Assembly: GCF_002343915.1 (NCBI RefSeq)
Contig: NZ_NETK01000002.1
Location: 372,001 to 436,000 of the forward strand
Origin: Nannocystis exedens
GTDB lineage: Bacteria; Myxococcota_A; Polyangia; Nannocystales; Nannocystaceae
Length of the DNA: 64,000 nucleotides
Direction: 5' to 3'
Below, piece by piece: positions 1 to 10,220 of this stretch (positions are counted from its first letter, which is position 1; each line of letters begins with the position of its first letter). The notes under the pieces are model-generated. The model was not told the DNA's origin. It did not search any database and saw only the letters and a program-made list of their open reading frames with translations. The translations under genes were made by a program, and so were the position numbers.

Positions 1-270
1 GGCCGAGGCTGCCTGGTGCTCGACGTGGCGGACATGCATTTTTCGACCGGACGCGTCCGGATCCACCGGACCGTGGTGTTCGAGGACGGCCGGCAATTCG
101 AGCACCACATCTCGATCCGCGCCTACTCCGCACACACCCTGGCGAAGATGCTGGCGACGATGGGGGCGCGAGTGATCGATCTGTCCGGCAGCCGCGACAC
201 TCCCGGTCGCTTCTATGGCGGCGCGTCGCCCGAGATCTGGATCTTCGCGCAACGTCGCGACGACGTCTGA
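1..270 (+). CDS. C-terminal end of a probable SAM-dependent methyltransferase (5' truncated)
   Basis: The frame is open from the first base of the window, so the gene begins upstream. About 89 residues are visible. The stretch GRGCLVLDVADMHF followed by a beta-rich segment and a final WIFAQRR strand resembles the last strands of a class I methyltransferase fold, where a large C-terminal beta strand closes the sheet. The SAM-binding loop would lie outside the window, so the family call rests only on this tail and is tentative. The gene points towards the sigma factor gene but is separated from it by about 530 bases. Confidence 0.5.
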   Translation, partial: GRGCLVLDVADMHFSTGRVRIHRTVVFEDGRQFEHHISIRAYSAHTLAKMLATMGARVIDLSGSRDTPGRFYGGASPEIWIFAQRRDDV

Positions 271-800
271 CCTGCGTCCGATCGTCGCGCAGAGGCGTCG
301 AGCCTGCGCGACAACGATGTCAGAGGGAATGACAGCGGTGTCTCGCGGGTTTCGAACCCCGTGACACCCCGTCACGCCTGTGGAGGAAGATCACGAGCGC
401 CGCGACCGCGACGCCCTGGACGGGGGCGCGGTCCGTACCCAGTTTGGGTCAGGTCCGCGGAACGAGCCTGTATCGCGTCGTCAAGCTTCTCGTGCGCGGC
501 TCCATGTGAGACAAACCAGCCGGGGTACACCTACACCTGCGGAGCTCTACCGACGCAGAGGGTGATGAAACTTCCACCTCGGACTTGCGTAGGACCTCGA
601 AGCAGAGGGCGCCGAAACGGTGCCTAACAAAGGGTCCTCCAGTGATCCTGGTCGAGCCTGGCGACACTACCAACGCAGGCCCGAAGCACGCGAAGCTGTT
701 CCTATCCCACCGCACACGACTATTCCGCGAAACCCGCGACGCGAAACTTCCGCCCCTTAGCTTGGCCCGAAACTAGCACCCCAACCGAACGAGGTCGATC
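271..800. other. Intergenic region upstream of the sigma factor gene
   Basis: About 530 bases with no convincing gene. It is slightly less GC-rich than its surroundings. A small hairpin GTGACACCCCGTCAC lies at 361-375. The string GAAACTTCC occurs twice (near 567 and 741) and GCGAAAC is repeated near 725-745, so regulatory sites for the sigma gene could lie here. I could not identify a clear -35/-10 pair. Confidence 0.4.
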
Positions 801-2171
<1,371 letters not shown>

Positions 2172-2211
2172 GCCCGAGAGCCCTCGCGGCTCGCGCCGGC
2201 GCGCCTGGTGG

Positions 2212-2217
2212 TATGTT
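2212..2217 (+). promoter_or_regulatory. Candidate extended -10 element for a leaderless transcript
   Basis: TATGTT preceded by TGG (a TGN extended -10 pattern) ends six bases before the ATG at 2224. With normal spacing to the start point, transcription would begin at the start codon. No good -35 hexamer or Shine-Dalgarno is visible. Confidence 0.4.
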
Positions 2218-2223
2218 CCCGCC

Positions 2224-2610
2224 ATGCGCGCCGGTTCTCGCTTTCTCGTCCTCGCGTCCGTCGTCCTGGCGTGCGGGCGCCCATCCGAGCTGCGCATCGA
2301 ACCGGCGGCGGGCGAGAGCGACGGCGGCCAGACGATCCGTCTGATCGGCTCCGACTTCCTCGGCCACGGACCGGCCGTAGTCTACCTCGGCATGCGTTCG
2401 GCCCGCGCGGTGGTCATCGAGGACGACCACCACATCTCGCTCAAGACGCCCGAGGCCGAGAGCTTCGGCGCCGTCGACGTGCGCGTCGACTTCGGCGACG
2501 GCACCTCCCGCACGCTGCCGCAGGCGTTCATCTACCGGCAAGTCGAGGGCAAGCCGCTGCGCCCGGTCTACTTCAAGCCGGGCGCAGTGCCGGTCCCGAC
2601 CGCGGAGTAA
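2224..2610 (+). CDS. Small lipoprotein with an IPT/TIG-like domain
   Basis: A 128-residue protein with a lipoprotein signal peptide ending in VVLAC, so Cys-17 would be lipidated after export. The rest looks like a single immunoglobulin-like IPT/TIG domain: GG-QTIRLIGSDF at the start, central beta strands, and a final strand ending in ...LPQAFIYR. Such domains serve in surface proteins as binding or spacer modules. The molecular role is unknown. The short stretch after the domain is proline-rich. The ATG is favoured because the -10-like TATGTT lies just upstream. Confidence 0.75.
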   Translation: MRAGSRFLVLASVVLACGRPSELRIEPAAGESDGGQTIRLIGSDFLGHGPAVVYLGMRSARAVVIEDDHHISLKTPEAESFGAVDVRVDFGDGTSRTLPQAFIYRQVEGKPLRPVYFKPGAVPVPTAE

Positions 2611-2612
2611 GC

Positions 2613-2629
2613 AGCGACCCCGGGTCGCT
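2613..2629. terminator. Hairpin between convergent genes
   Basis: AGCGACCC and GGGTCGCT form an 8-bp inverted repeat around one base, directly after the TIG lipoprotein stop and before the end of the leftward FHA gene. There is no T-run, so termination is only a suggestion. Confidence 0.3.
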
Positions 2630-2693
2630 CGGGGCGGTTACTGGGGCCGCGCGACAAACCGCGCACCGCGGCGCCCATGACGATCGCGGTCCC

Positions 2694-3740
2694 TCAGCTC
2701 TGGCGCACGTGGAACAGCTGCTGGCCGATCAGCAGCAAGCTGCCGAACGGGACGCACTGGCCGCTGCGCACGCGCAGGTAGGTGCCGTTCGACGAGCCGC
2801 GATCTTCGAGGAATACGCCCTCGTCGTCGCCGCCGATCCGGCAGTGCGTGCTCGAGACGTAGCCGTCGGTGGGGAAGGTGAGGTCGCCGCGCTCGCGGCC
2901 GACGATGAACTCGTTGCCGACGATCGGCACCGCCTCGCACGCGCGGCCGCCGTCGACGATCACGCTGATCCGGCCCCAGTAGCCCGGATTCGGGCTGCCC
3001 ATGCGCTCGGTGCCGTCGGCCAGCGCCTCCGCCTCGGGCAGGTCCTCGTAATAGAGGAGCTCTTGACCGACGCGGAACGTGTCGCCGTGTTGCAGCTCGA
3101 TGCGGCCCTCGATCTTGCGGTAGACGCCGTTGACGGGGCTGAGATCGTCGACGCGAACGCCCTCGGCCTCGACGGTGAAGGCGCAGTGCTTGGGGTTGAG
3201 GTAGAAGTCCTGATCGAAGGGCGGACCGGAGTCCCGCCCGAACGGGATCGGGCCGTCCTCGAGATCGATCGTGCCGCCGTCGCTGCCGTCCTCGCGCAGC
3301 AGGTGGAGCGCCGCGCGCAGCTTGGGCCGCGCCGAGGGGCGAGCGGTGATGGGCGGAGGGACGGCGGCCGGAGGCGGCGTGACGGGCGCGGCGCTCAGGC
3401 GGTTGCCGCAGCGACCGCAGAACAAAAAACCCTGCGGATTGACCATGCCGCAGGCATTGCAACCGTTCTGCGCCGCCTCGGCCGGCGGGGTCGCAGCTGC
3501 GAACGACGGTGCCGAGGTCGCGGGCGCGGGCGCCTTGCCGGCCGGCGGCTTCGGCGGATCGATGACCGTGCCGCCCGAGGTCTGCGGCGCGACCGGCGGG
3601 GTGATCTGCGTGCCTGCGGGGGTGTGACTTGCACGCGGCGGCACCGACGCGGGAGCGCCTCCGGGCAGGCGCGCGCCACACCCGAGGCAGAACTTGTAGT
3701 GGTCCTGATTCTCCTTGCCGCAGTTCGGACAGATGATCAC
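2694..3740 (-). CDS. Zinc-ribbon and double FHA domain protein
   Basis: A 348-residue cytoplasmic protein. A zinc ribbon lies at about residues 4-22 (CPNCG...CLGCG), then a proline/alanine linker and a second ribbon near 94-112 (CNACG...CGRCG). Two FHA domains follow, at about 150-235 and 255-345. The second keeps the classic FHA core GRE, SSTHCRI and SSNGTYLRV, so it should bind phosphothreonine peptides. The first has degenerate loops (GRD, SPVNGVY). It is the last gene of a leftward operon, 51 bases after another FHA gene with the same plan. The GTG start is preceded by AAGAAGGGG. A scaffold or reader in Ser/Thr-kinase signalling is likely; partners are unknown. Confidence 0.85.
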   Translation of the reverse strand: MIICPNCGKENQDHYKFCLGCGARLPGGAPASVPPRASHTPAGTQITPPVAPQTSGGTVIDPPKPPAGKAPAPATSAPSFAAATPPAEAAQNGCNACGMVNPQGFLFCGRCGNRLSAAPVTPPPAAVPPPITARPSARPKLRAALHLLREDGSDGGTIDLEDGPIPFGRDSGPPFDQDFYLNPKHCAFTVEAEGVRVDDLSPVNGVYRKIEGRIELQHGDTFRVGQELLYYEDLPEAEALADGTERMGSPNPGYWGRISVIVDGGRACEAVPIVGNEFIVGRERGDLTFPTDGYVSSTHCRIGGDDEGVFLEDRGSSNGTYLRVRSGQCVPFGSLLLIGQQLFHVRQS

Positions 3741-3791
3741 AGCTAGAGGCCCCTTCTTCAGGCCGCGACGGGCCGTGAAGCGAAATGTCGC

Positions 3792-4847
3792 TTACGAGAT
3801 CTCGACGCGCAGCAGCTGCTGGCCGATGAAGATGTAGTCGCCGTGGAACAGCTCGACGGCACCCTTGATCCGCACGAAGGTGCCGTTGCGCGAGCCGGTG
3901 TCGGTCAAGATGATGTGGTGCGAGTCGGACGCCGAATCGAGGCGCGCGTGGCGGCCCGAGATGAAGCGGTCCTGCGGGAAGTTCATGTGGTTGGCCTCGC
4001 GACCGAGCGTCAGCGTGGTGCCCTGGGCCGAGACGATGCGACCCTCGCCGCCGCCCGCCAGCAGCTGGACCACGCGGAAGCGCGCGTCGGGCCGCGGGCT
4101 GGTGTAGCTGTAGGTGTGGTTGACGTCAGGGCCGGGCTCGTTGAAGGGCGCGCTGTCGAGGCGGAGCAGCTGCTCGCCGACGAGGAAGCAGTCGCCGTGG
4201 TCGAGCGGCACGGGCGACTTGATCCGCACGAACACGCCGTTGACGCTGCCGAGATCCTTGGCGAACAGGCGGTTGCCCTGGACGCTGAAGAGGGCGTGCT
4301 CGGGGCTGAGAAAGAAGTCTTCGTTGAAGCGGATCTCGCCGGTGCTGCGGCCGACGATGTGGTTGGTGGCGCTGAGGTGGTAGGTGACGCCGTCGCCGCC
4401 TTCACCCTTGATGACCACCAGCCGCGGCACGACGTGCTGCTGCTGGAGCGCGCCGAAGAACATGGTCTTGGCGGCGGGCTTGCCCTGGAGCGCCTCGAGC
4501 GGGGCGCCGGTCACGGCGTTGAAGCGGGGCTGGGCCGCGGGCACGGCGGTGGCCGGCTGCACCGACGAGATCACGGTCGAGGGCGGCTTGACCGCGCCGT
4601 TCTGCGGCGCCGAGGGCTGCCCCTGCAGCGACGGCAGCGGGACGGTGGCGGGAGATGACGCGGTCGAGACCTGCGTGACCGGACGCGGCGGCGAGCCGGC
4701 GCCGGCGGACGGGTGGGCGCCGACGTTCGGCAGCACCGCGGAGGGCGCGATCGGTTGCGGCGCGAGGGCGGCCGCGCACCGGTCGCAGCTCACGGCGCGC
4801 AGCTGGTTGAGGTGGCCACACACCGAACAGGCAAGGCCCAGTTCCAT
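3792..4847 (-). CDS. Zinc-ribbon and double FHA domain protein (paralogue of the next gene)
   Basis: A 351-residue protein. One N-terminal zinc ribbon (CSVCG...CDRC, residues 7-24) is followed by a Pro/Ala/Gln-rich linker. FHA domains lie at about 140-225 and 255-345. The second has GRE, SGRHARL and SRNGTFVRI, the residues expected for phosphothreonine binding. The longer open frame extends about 90 residues upstream, but that part is Arg/Pro-rich and non-conserved. The ATG at 4847 puts the zinc ribbon at the N-terminus as in the paralogue. It starts 35 bases after the stop of the TPR gene, so the three genes are probably one transcript. Domain order and linker style point to a duplication of one ancestral gene. 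Confidence 0.85.
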   Translation of the reverse strand: MELGLACSVCGHLNQLRAVSCDRCAAALAPQPIAPSAVLPNVGAHPSAGAGSPPRPVTQVSTASSPATVPLPSLQGQPSAPQNGAVKPPSTVISSVQPATAVPAAQPRFNAVTGAPLEALQGKPAAKTMFFGALQQQHVVPRLVVIKGEGGDGVTYHLSATNHIVGRSTGEIRFNEDFFLSPEHALFSVQGNRLFAKDLGSVNGVFVRIKSPVPLDHGDCFLVGEQLLRLDSAPFNEPGPDVNHTYSYTSPRPDARFRVVQLLAGGGEGRIVSAQGTTLTLGREANHMNFPQDRFISGRHARLDSASDSHHIILTDTGSRNGTFVRIKGAVELFHGDYIFIGQQLLRVEIS

Positions 4848-4882
4848 GACCCGGGGATCCTCATCCGCGCGCGGCCTCGTTG

Positions 4883-7800
4883 TCAACGCGACTCGGGCCC
4901 GCGAGGCGCCGGAACCGGCTCGCGGATGAGGGGGCGCAGGTCGAGGCAATCGCGCTCGCCGCTGGCGGCGCACGGGCGGCGCAGGCGGTCCTGGGACCAC
5001 GCCTCGGCGCGTGTGCCCGCGGCCGCGGCCGCGAGGGCCTGCTGCAGCGCGGCGGCGTGGGGCCTCAGGACCGAGGCGGGCAGGGGCTCGATCGGCGGCG
5101 CGATCGCCTGGGCGAGCCACCGATCGATGGCGATCTCCCAGCTCCCGGCGCGTAATGGCGGCAGGGGGGGCAACTCGACGCGCGCAGGCGACGGCGCCAG
5201 CAAGCGCCCGAGCGCGGCGCCGGCGGCGTCCCGCGGCAGCCCGCGCGGTCCGACGTAGCGCCCGAGCAGCGTCGCCACCGCCTCCTCGCGCCCGGCGTCA
5301 CGACGGAGCTGTCCGAAGCGCCAGGCCGCGATCGCGGCGATCACCGGATCGCTGGCGTTCAGATCGGCGCCGACGCGCGCGAGTTGGTCGTCGTCGGTCA
5401 GCGCCGCGCGGGCGAACGCGCAGACCCGTCGCGCCTGCTGGCTGCCGGCCGCGGCGGCGAGGCGAGCGACGCGCTCGCGGTCGGCGAGGTCGCCCCCGCG
5501 CGCCAGCGAGGCGCAGGCGAGCGCGATCATCAGGCCCTCGTGCTCGGGGGCGGCAAACCGGCGCAGCTCGGTGGCGGCCGCCGGGGCGCTGCTGCGGGCC
5601 AGCGCCCACGCCGCCGCGTACCAGCTCTCGCGCGAGGCGTCGCCGGTGCGCAGCAGATCGGCGAACACCGGCACGGCCTCGGGCTCGTCGAGCGCGCCGG
5701 CGGCCTGGATGGCGGCGGCGCGGGCCTGCTCGAACGCGGTGCGGACGGTGCGGGTCGCGTCGCGCGGCGGGGTCAGCTGCGCGCCCATGCGCGCCAGGGG
5801 CAACGCCGTTTGGGGCAGCGCGAGGCGGCCGAGGTGCTCGGCCGCACGGAGGCGACCGGTGACCGGACCGCGCGCGAGCGCCTCGACCAGCGAACGCCGC
5901 AGCGCGCCGGTGCGCGCGGTCCGCTCGGGCTCGTCGCCGCTGGCCAGCCATGCCTTGACCGCGGAGGTGCTGGCGCGATCGAGGGCGTCGAGGAGCAGGG
6001 CCCGGCCCTCGTCGGCGCTCGGATCGCGGCGCGCCCGCGCGAGCGCGAGATCGAGGATCGGCGCGATCGCGCCGCGCGTCTCCGCGAGGTCGAGGGCGCG
6101 CCGGCCGGCCTGCTCGACGACCTCGGGCGCCCCGCCTTTCTCGACGATCGCGCGCAGCATCGCCTCGGCGCGCTCGGGTCGCCCGCGCGCGAGCTCGATC
6201 TCGGCCAGCCGCAGCCGCGCCGGCGCGTGGGTCGGATCGCGCTGCAGCAGCCCCTCGTACAGCTTCGACGCCTGCTCGGGCTCGCCGCGGCGCTCGTAGA
6301 GCTCGCCGATCCGGATCAGCACCCGCGCGCCGTCGGCCTTGTCGAGCTCGGTGTGTGCGGCCGCCAGCAGCACGCGCTCGATGTCACCTGACTCGAAGGC
6401 CACCTCGGCGAGCTCGGCCAGGACGTCCGCGCTGCGCTTCGGGTCGAGCGTCATCATCCGCTCGAGCGCGTCCATCGCCGCGTCGCCGCGGCCCGCGCGG
6501 CGCAGGGCCAGGGCCAACTCCGCCAGCCGCTCGGGATCCTGCGGCCGCAGGCGCACCAGCTTCTCGTGGACCGCGACCGCCTTGGCGTACTTCTCCTCGC
6601 GGGTGTAGATCTCGGCGAGGAGCAGACCTGCCTCGAAGGCCAGGTCGTTGTCCTTGCCGTCGAGGTCGAGCAGCGCCTGCTTCTCGATCGCCTGGCGCCG
6701 GCTGGTGAACTGCGAGAGCGTGCCGCCGACCAGGATGTCGACGATCCGCGTGCGGGCCTCGTCGTGGAGGATCCGGTGCTCGGGCGCACGGGTCAGCTCG
6801 AACACCTGCTGCCAGGTGGCGAGCGCCTGGTGGGGCAGGCGATCGTCGGTCTCGAGGATCGCGCGCAGCCGGAGGTACTTCGGCTCGCGCGGCGCGGCGG
6901 CCAGGGCCTTCTGCAGCGACAGCACGGCCTCGGGCCTCCGGTGCTCGGCGAGGATCTCGGCGTGCCGGGCCCAGCCGGCGTGCGCGGGCCGGACGAGGCC
7001 CGGCAGCAGCGCCCACTCCTTCATCGCGTCCGGCTCGCGGTTCATCTGGAACAGCTGCTCGCCGAGGGCCACGCGCGCGTCGGGGTCGCGGGGGCGGGCG
7101 CGGACCAACCGCTGCGCCACCGCGAGCGCGCGGTCGGGCTCGTCGTGCAGGTTGTAGAAGTCGAGCAACCGCAGCAGCGAGTCGCCCTGGGCGGTGGCGG
7201 AGGCCTCGAGCTCGGCGGCGACCTTGAGCCCTTGCTCGCGCTTGCCGGTGCCGATGAGCCGCGCCGCCAGCTCGAGCCCGAGCTGCAGCCGTTCGGGGCT
7301 CTTGGGCCCGAGCTTGGCGAACTCGGCCAGCGCCGCCTCGGCCTCGCCGCCTGACTCGAGGGACATGACCAAAGCAGCACGTGCCTCGGGATCGTCGGGA
7401 TCGGCCGCGAGCGCGCGCCGCCAGGCGTCGACCGGATCGGCGCCGCCCGCCGCCTGCGCCCGGGCCAGCGCGCGCCAGCCGGCGCCGTCGCGGGCCTGAT
7501 CCGGGCGACCGAGGAAGCGCTCGATCCGCGCCGGCGTGTCGCCGCTGGCCTGCCGCGCACCTGCCTCGAGGACCAGGTCCCACGCGGACGCGCGCTCGGG
7601 GCTGCCGGCGCGCGTCGCCTCGACCTGCGCCCACGCCAGTTCGCCGGCCCCGGCGGCGTCGCCCGCCGCGAGGCGGGCCCGGGTCCATTCCTCGCGCGCG
7701 TTCAATTGATCCGGGCCCCGGAGGGCGGCCACGGCCTTGGCGTAGGCCGCCTCCGCAGGCGCAGGTTGGCCGGCGCGGGCGGCCGCGCGGGCGAGGCGGA

Positions 7801-8425
7801 GCTGGGCCGCGCCGTCGCCGGGATCGCGGGCCAGCGCCTGGGCGAGCCGCAGCGCTTCGGGGCCGAGCTGGTGGCGATCGGCGATGTCGAGCGCCTGCAG
7901 GCGCAGCGCGTCGTCGTTGCCGGCCTGCGCCGCGGCCTCGAGCGCCGCGACGGCTCCGCGAGCGTCCCCGGCGGCCTGCAGCGCCTCGACGCGCAGCTTG
8001 AACACACGGCTGCGCAGACCGCCGGCGCGCGGCTCGAGCTCGGCGAGGCGAGCGGCTGCTCCCCGCGGATCGCCGAGGCCGAGCTTGGCCCGCGCGTCGA
8101 GGATCCCGAGGGGCAAGTCACCTGGCGTTCGGGACAGGCCGGCCTCGATCCGCTTGGCCAGGCCCGCCTTGCCGAGCACCGTTTCGAGCGCGCGCCACTG
8201 GGCCTGATCGAACGGCTGCTTGCGCAGCTTGTCGAAGCGCTGCTGGACCAGCGCGGGGTCGGCGGCGCTGCGCTCGACGCTCCAGTCGTCCTCTACCGGA
8301 GCTGCGTGAGCAGGCCGGCCGGCGAGGAGGGCGAGGGCGAGCGGGATCCATCCGCACAGCGCGTGAGCCCCAGCACGCGGGCGAGCCGTTCGCGAACGCG
8401 GCGCGAGGCGGGGCCGGAGGACCAT
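4883..8425 (-). CDS. Large exported TPR/HEAT-like repeat protein
   Basis: About 1180 residues. A signal peptide is visible near the start (basic n-region, LALALLAG core, AHA-A cleavage), so the protein is secreted or periplasmic. The body is almost wholly helical repeats. Residues from about 100 to 870 are TPR-type (A-x-L-A-x2-L spacing, pairs such as GDPRGAAARLAEL), with HEAT-like repeats towards the C-terminus (DEPEAVPVFADLLRTGD). No catalytic motif was found. I start it at the internal ATG 8425, which begins just before the signal peptide. TAGGCT lies seven bases upstream as a possible -10 for a leaderless message. The alternative upstream start is 8488. It heads the operon with two FHA genes, suggesting a shared envelope signalling or assembly role. 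Confidence 0.8.
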   Translation of the reverse strand: MVLRPRLAPRSRTARPRAGAHALCGWIPLALALLAGRPAHAAPVEDDWSVERSAADPALVQQRFDKLRKQPFDQAQWRALETVLGKAGLAKRIEAGLSRTPGDLPLGILDARAKLGLGDPRGAAARLAELEPRAGGLRSRVFKLRVEALQAAGDARGAVAALEAAAQAGNDDALRLQALDIADRHQLGPEALRLAQALARDPGDGAAQLRLARAAARAGQPAPAEAAYAKAVAALRGPDQLNAREEWTRARLAAGDAAGAGELAWAQVEATRAGSPERASAWDLVLEAGARQASGDTPARIERFLGRPDQARDGAGWRALARAQAAGGADPVDAWRRALAADPDDPEARAALVMSLESGGEAEAALAEFAKLGPKSPERLQLGLELAARLIGTGKREQGLKVAAELEASATAQGDSLLRLLDFYNLHDEPDRALAVAQRLVRARPRDPDARVALGEQLFQMNREPDAMKEWALLPGLVRPAHAGWARHAEILAEHRRPEAVLSLQKALAAAPREPKYLRLRAILETDDRLPHQALATWQQVFELTRAPEHRILHDEARTRIVDILVGGTLSQFTSRRQAIEKQALLDLDGKDNDLAFEAGLLLAEIYTREEKYAKAVAVHEKLVRLRPQDPERLAELALALRRAGRGDAAMDALERMMTLDPKRSADVLAELAEVAFESGDIERVLLAAAHTELDKADGARVLIRIGELYERRGEPEQASKLYEGLLQRDPTHAPARLRLAEIELARGRPERAEAMLRAIVEKGGAPEVVEQAGRRALDLAETRGAIAPILDLALARARRDPSADEGRALLLDALDRASTSAVKAWLASGDEPERTARTGALRRSLVEALARGPVTGRLRAAEHLGRLALPQTALPLARMGAQLTPPRDATRTVRTAFEQARAAAIQAAGALDEPEAVPVFADLLRTGDASRESWYAAAWALARSSAPAAATELRRFAAPEHEGLMIALACASLARGGDLADRERVARLAAAAGSQQARRVCAFARAALTDDDQLARVGADLNASDPVIAAIAAWRFGQLRRDAGREEAVATLLGRYVGPRGLPRDAAGAALGRLLAPSPARVELPPLPPLRAGSWEIAIDRWLAQAIAPPIEPLPASVLRPHAAALQQALAAAAAGTRAEAWSQDRLRRPCAASGERDCLDLRPLIREPVPAPRGPESR

Positions 8426-8572
8426 CGCAGCGAGCCTAGCAGGTTTACCGGCGGCGTCGCGGGCGAACGCCCCCGCGCCACCGCGCACGGCGACGCGAGC
8501 GCACCCGGCGGCGCGGCGTGGCGGGCCGACCGGACCCGGTCCTGCGCAAAGTGGCGCGCGGCGGGGTGGGTC

Positions 8573-8600
8573 TTGACCACAAATTCATGCACCCTACATT
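8573..8600 (+). promoter_or_regulatory. Promoter of fmdB-like/folD operon
   Basis: TTGACC (8573-8578), a 16-base spacer and TACATT (8595-8600). The predicted start point is near 8607, giving a leader of about 13 bases before the ATG at 8620. The spacing and TACNNT -10 match the lon and dnaK promoters in this window. Confidence 0.6.
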
Positions 8601-8619
8601 CCCGCCCGAACCCACGGTC

Positions 8620-8937
8620 ATGCCGATCTACGCCTATCGTTGTCTGCAATGTGAAGCCGAGCCCGAGTTCATCCAGAAGATGAGCGACGACCCGATCACC
8701 GTGTGCGAGGCCTGCGGCGGCCAGCTGGTCCGCAAGGTGACGGCCGCGTCGTTCCACCTCAAGGGCGGCGGCTGGTACAAGGATGGTTACGCCAGCACCA
8801 AGCCCGGTGACGGCGGGGACAAGAGCAAGGGCGGGGAGTCGAGCTCGACGCCCGCGAGCGACAGCTCCGCCGGCAAGTCCGAGTCGACGGCCAGCAAATC
8901 GGCCGAGTCGACGAGCGCGAAGGCGGCCACGTCATGA
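8620..8937 (+). CDS. FmdB-family zinc ribbon protein
   Basis: A 105-residue protein that opens with the FmdB-family signature MPIYAYRCLQC. Two CxxC pairs (CLQC and CEAC, about residues 8-11 and 31-34) form one zinc ribbon covering the first 60 residues. The remainder is a low-complexity Ser/Thr/Lys/Ala tail. FmdB-type proteins are thought to be regulators or RNA/DNA-associated factors, but the role is not settled. The start at 8620 is fixed by family alignment, although the frame is open further upstream. Its stop overlaps the folD start by four bases (ATGA), so the two are translationally coupled. Confidence 0.9.
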   Translation: MPIYAYRCLQCEAEPEFIQKMSDDPITVCEACGGQLVRKVTAASFHLKGGGWYKDGYASTKPGDGGDKSKGGESSSTPASDSSAGKSESTASKSAESTSAKAATS

Positions 8938-9791
8938 GCGCACGCCGGCTCGACGGCAAGGCCCGCGCGGCCCGTCTGCTCGGGGAAGTCGAACAGCGGG
9001 TCCGAGCCTGCATTGAGCGCGGCGTCCGGCCTTGCCTGGCGGTCGTGCTGGTCGGCGACGATCCCGCGTCGCAGGTCTACGTCCGCAGCAAGGAGAAGCG
9101 GGCCGCCGAGATCGGGATCGAAGCCCGCGACCATCGCCTGCCGGCGACCACCACGACGGACGAGCTGCTCGCCCTGGTCGCCGCGCTTAACGCCGATCGC
9201 GCGGTCGACGGGATCCTCGTCCAGATGCCGCTGCCGCCGCAGTGCGACGCGCAGCGGATCTTGCTGGCCGTCGATCCGGCCAAGGACGTCGACGGCTTCC
9301 ACCCCGACAACCTCGGGCGCCTCATGCTCGGGCAACCTCGCTTCGTCGCCTGCACGCCGCAGGGCTGCATGCTGCTGCTGGCGGACGCCGGGATCGCCCT
9401 GGCAGGGGCGCGCGCGCTGGTGATCGGCCGCTCGACGATCGTCGGCAAGCCGATGGCGCAGCTGCTCGTCCACGCCGACGCGACGGTCACCGTGGCGCAC
9501 TCGCGCACGCGTGACCTCGCGGCCGAGGTGGCGCAGGCCGACGTCGTGGTCGCGGCGATCGGCCGGCTCGAGTTCGTCCGCGGCGAGTGGATCAAGCCGG
9601 GGGCGGTGGTGATCGACGTCGGCATGAACCGCCTCGCCGATGGCCGCCTGGTCGGCGACGTCGAGTTCGCCGCCGCCGAGGCGCGCGCCTCGGCGATCAC
9701 GCCGGTTCCCGGCGGCGTCGGCCCGATGACGATCGCGTGCCTGCTCAACAACGTCGTGCTGGCGGCCGAGCGACGGGCCGGCCTAAGTTGA
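8934..9791 (+). CDS. folD: Bifunctional methylenetetrahydrofolate dehydrogenase / methenyltetrahydrofolate cyclohydrolase
   Basis: A 285-residue cytoplasmic enzyme, normal length for FolD. It oxidises 5,10-methylene-THF with NADP+ and hydrolyses the methenyl product to 10-formyl-THF, feeding purine synthesis. The tetrahydrofolate site shows YVRSKEK with the catalytic lysine and the QMPLPPQ loop. The dinucleotide-binding part has GRSTIVGKPMAQLL, and the C-terminal signature is TPVPGGVGPMT. It overlaps the fmdB-like gene by ATGA. One-carbon supply fits the purine genes purH, purD and purA further along the window. Confidence 0.97.
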   Translation: MSARRLDGKARAARLLGEVEQRVRACIERGVRPCLAVVLVGDDPASQVYVRSKEKRAAEIGIEARDHRLPATTTTDELLALVAALNADRAVDGILVQMPLPPQCDAQRILLAVDPAKDVDGFHPDNLGRLMLGQPRFVACTPQGCMLLLADAGIALAGARALVIGRSTIVGKPMAQLLVHADATVTVAHSRTRDLAAEVAQADVVVAAIGRLEFVRGEWIKPGAVVIDVGMNRLADGRLVGDVEFAAAEARASAITPVPGGVGPMTIACLLNNVVLAAERRAGLS

Positions 9792-9794
9792 AAA

Positions 9795-9846
9795 GACATG
9801 TTCTTGAGGGCATGTCCGATGGGACTTGCCTCTTCGAGCATGTCGG
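9795..9846. repeat. Dispersed ACATGT-type inverted repeats after folD
   Basis: GACATG (9795-9800) and CATGTC (9811-9816) flank a 10-base loop just after the folD stop. A related second arm (GGGACTTG ... CATGTC) follows. It belongs to the short repeat family seen across the window. The rest of the roughly 430-base gap to parB contains no gene I can support. Confidence 0.6.
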
Positions 9847-10191
9847 TTCGGAAATGTTCTGAAGTGGCCATCCACGAAACGCCCGCTGGTCGGCGCTACG
9901 CGGGCTTTCGCCGGCTCGGCCCGCGCCCGGGCTGCGCCTGATAAGGATCTGCGCGGTGCTCTCGGTCCTCCTCCTCTGCGTCGGGTTCGGCTGGCTGATG
10001 AGCGCGCCGACGAACGGCGACGAAGGCCGGAGAAGCTGCCGGCCGGGCCTGGCGACATCCCGCCACTTCGACGGCGCCGTGCCGGCCAGGGGCAGGAGCG
10101 TCGGCGCCGAGGCCTGTTGTGCGAGCTGTGGGGACGAACGCGGGCGCACCGTCGACCGGTCGGCCGGCGAGGCACCGGACATGGTCGGAAA

Positions 10192-10213
10192 GACATGCCC
10201 CCCGGAGCATGTC
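10192..10213. repeat. Inverted repeat at the parB 3' end
   Basis: GACATGC and GCATGTC flank an 8-base loop, ending 8 bases before the parB stop codon. The position, between convergent folD and parB, would suit a terminator, but there is no T-run. The arms match the dispersed family. Confidence 0.6.
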
Positions 10214-10220
10214 CTCCGTC

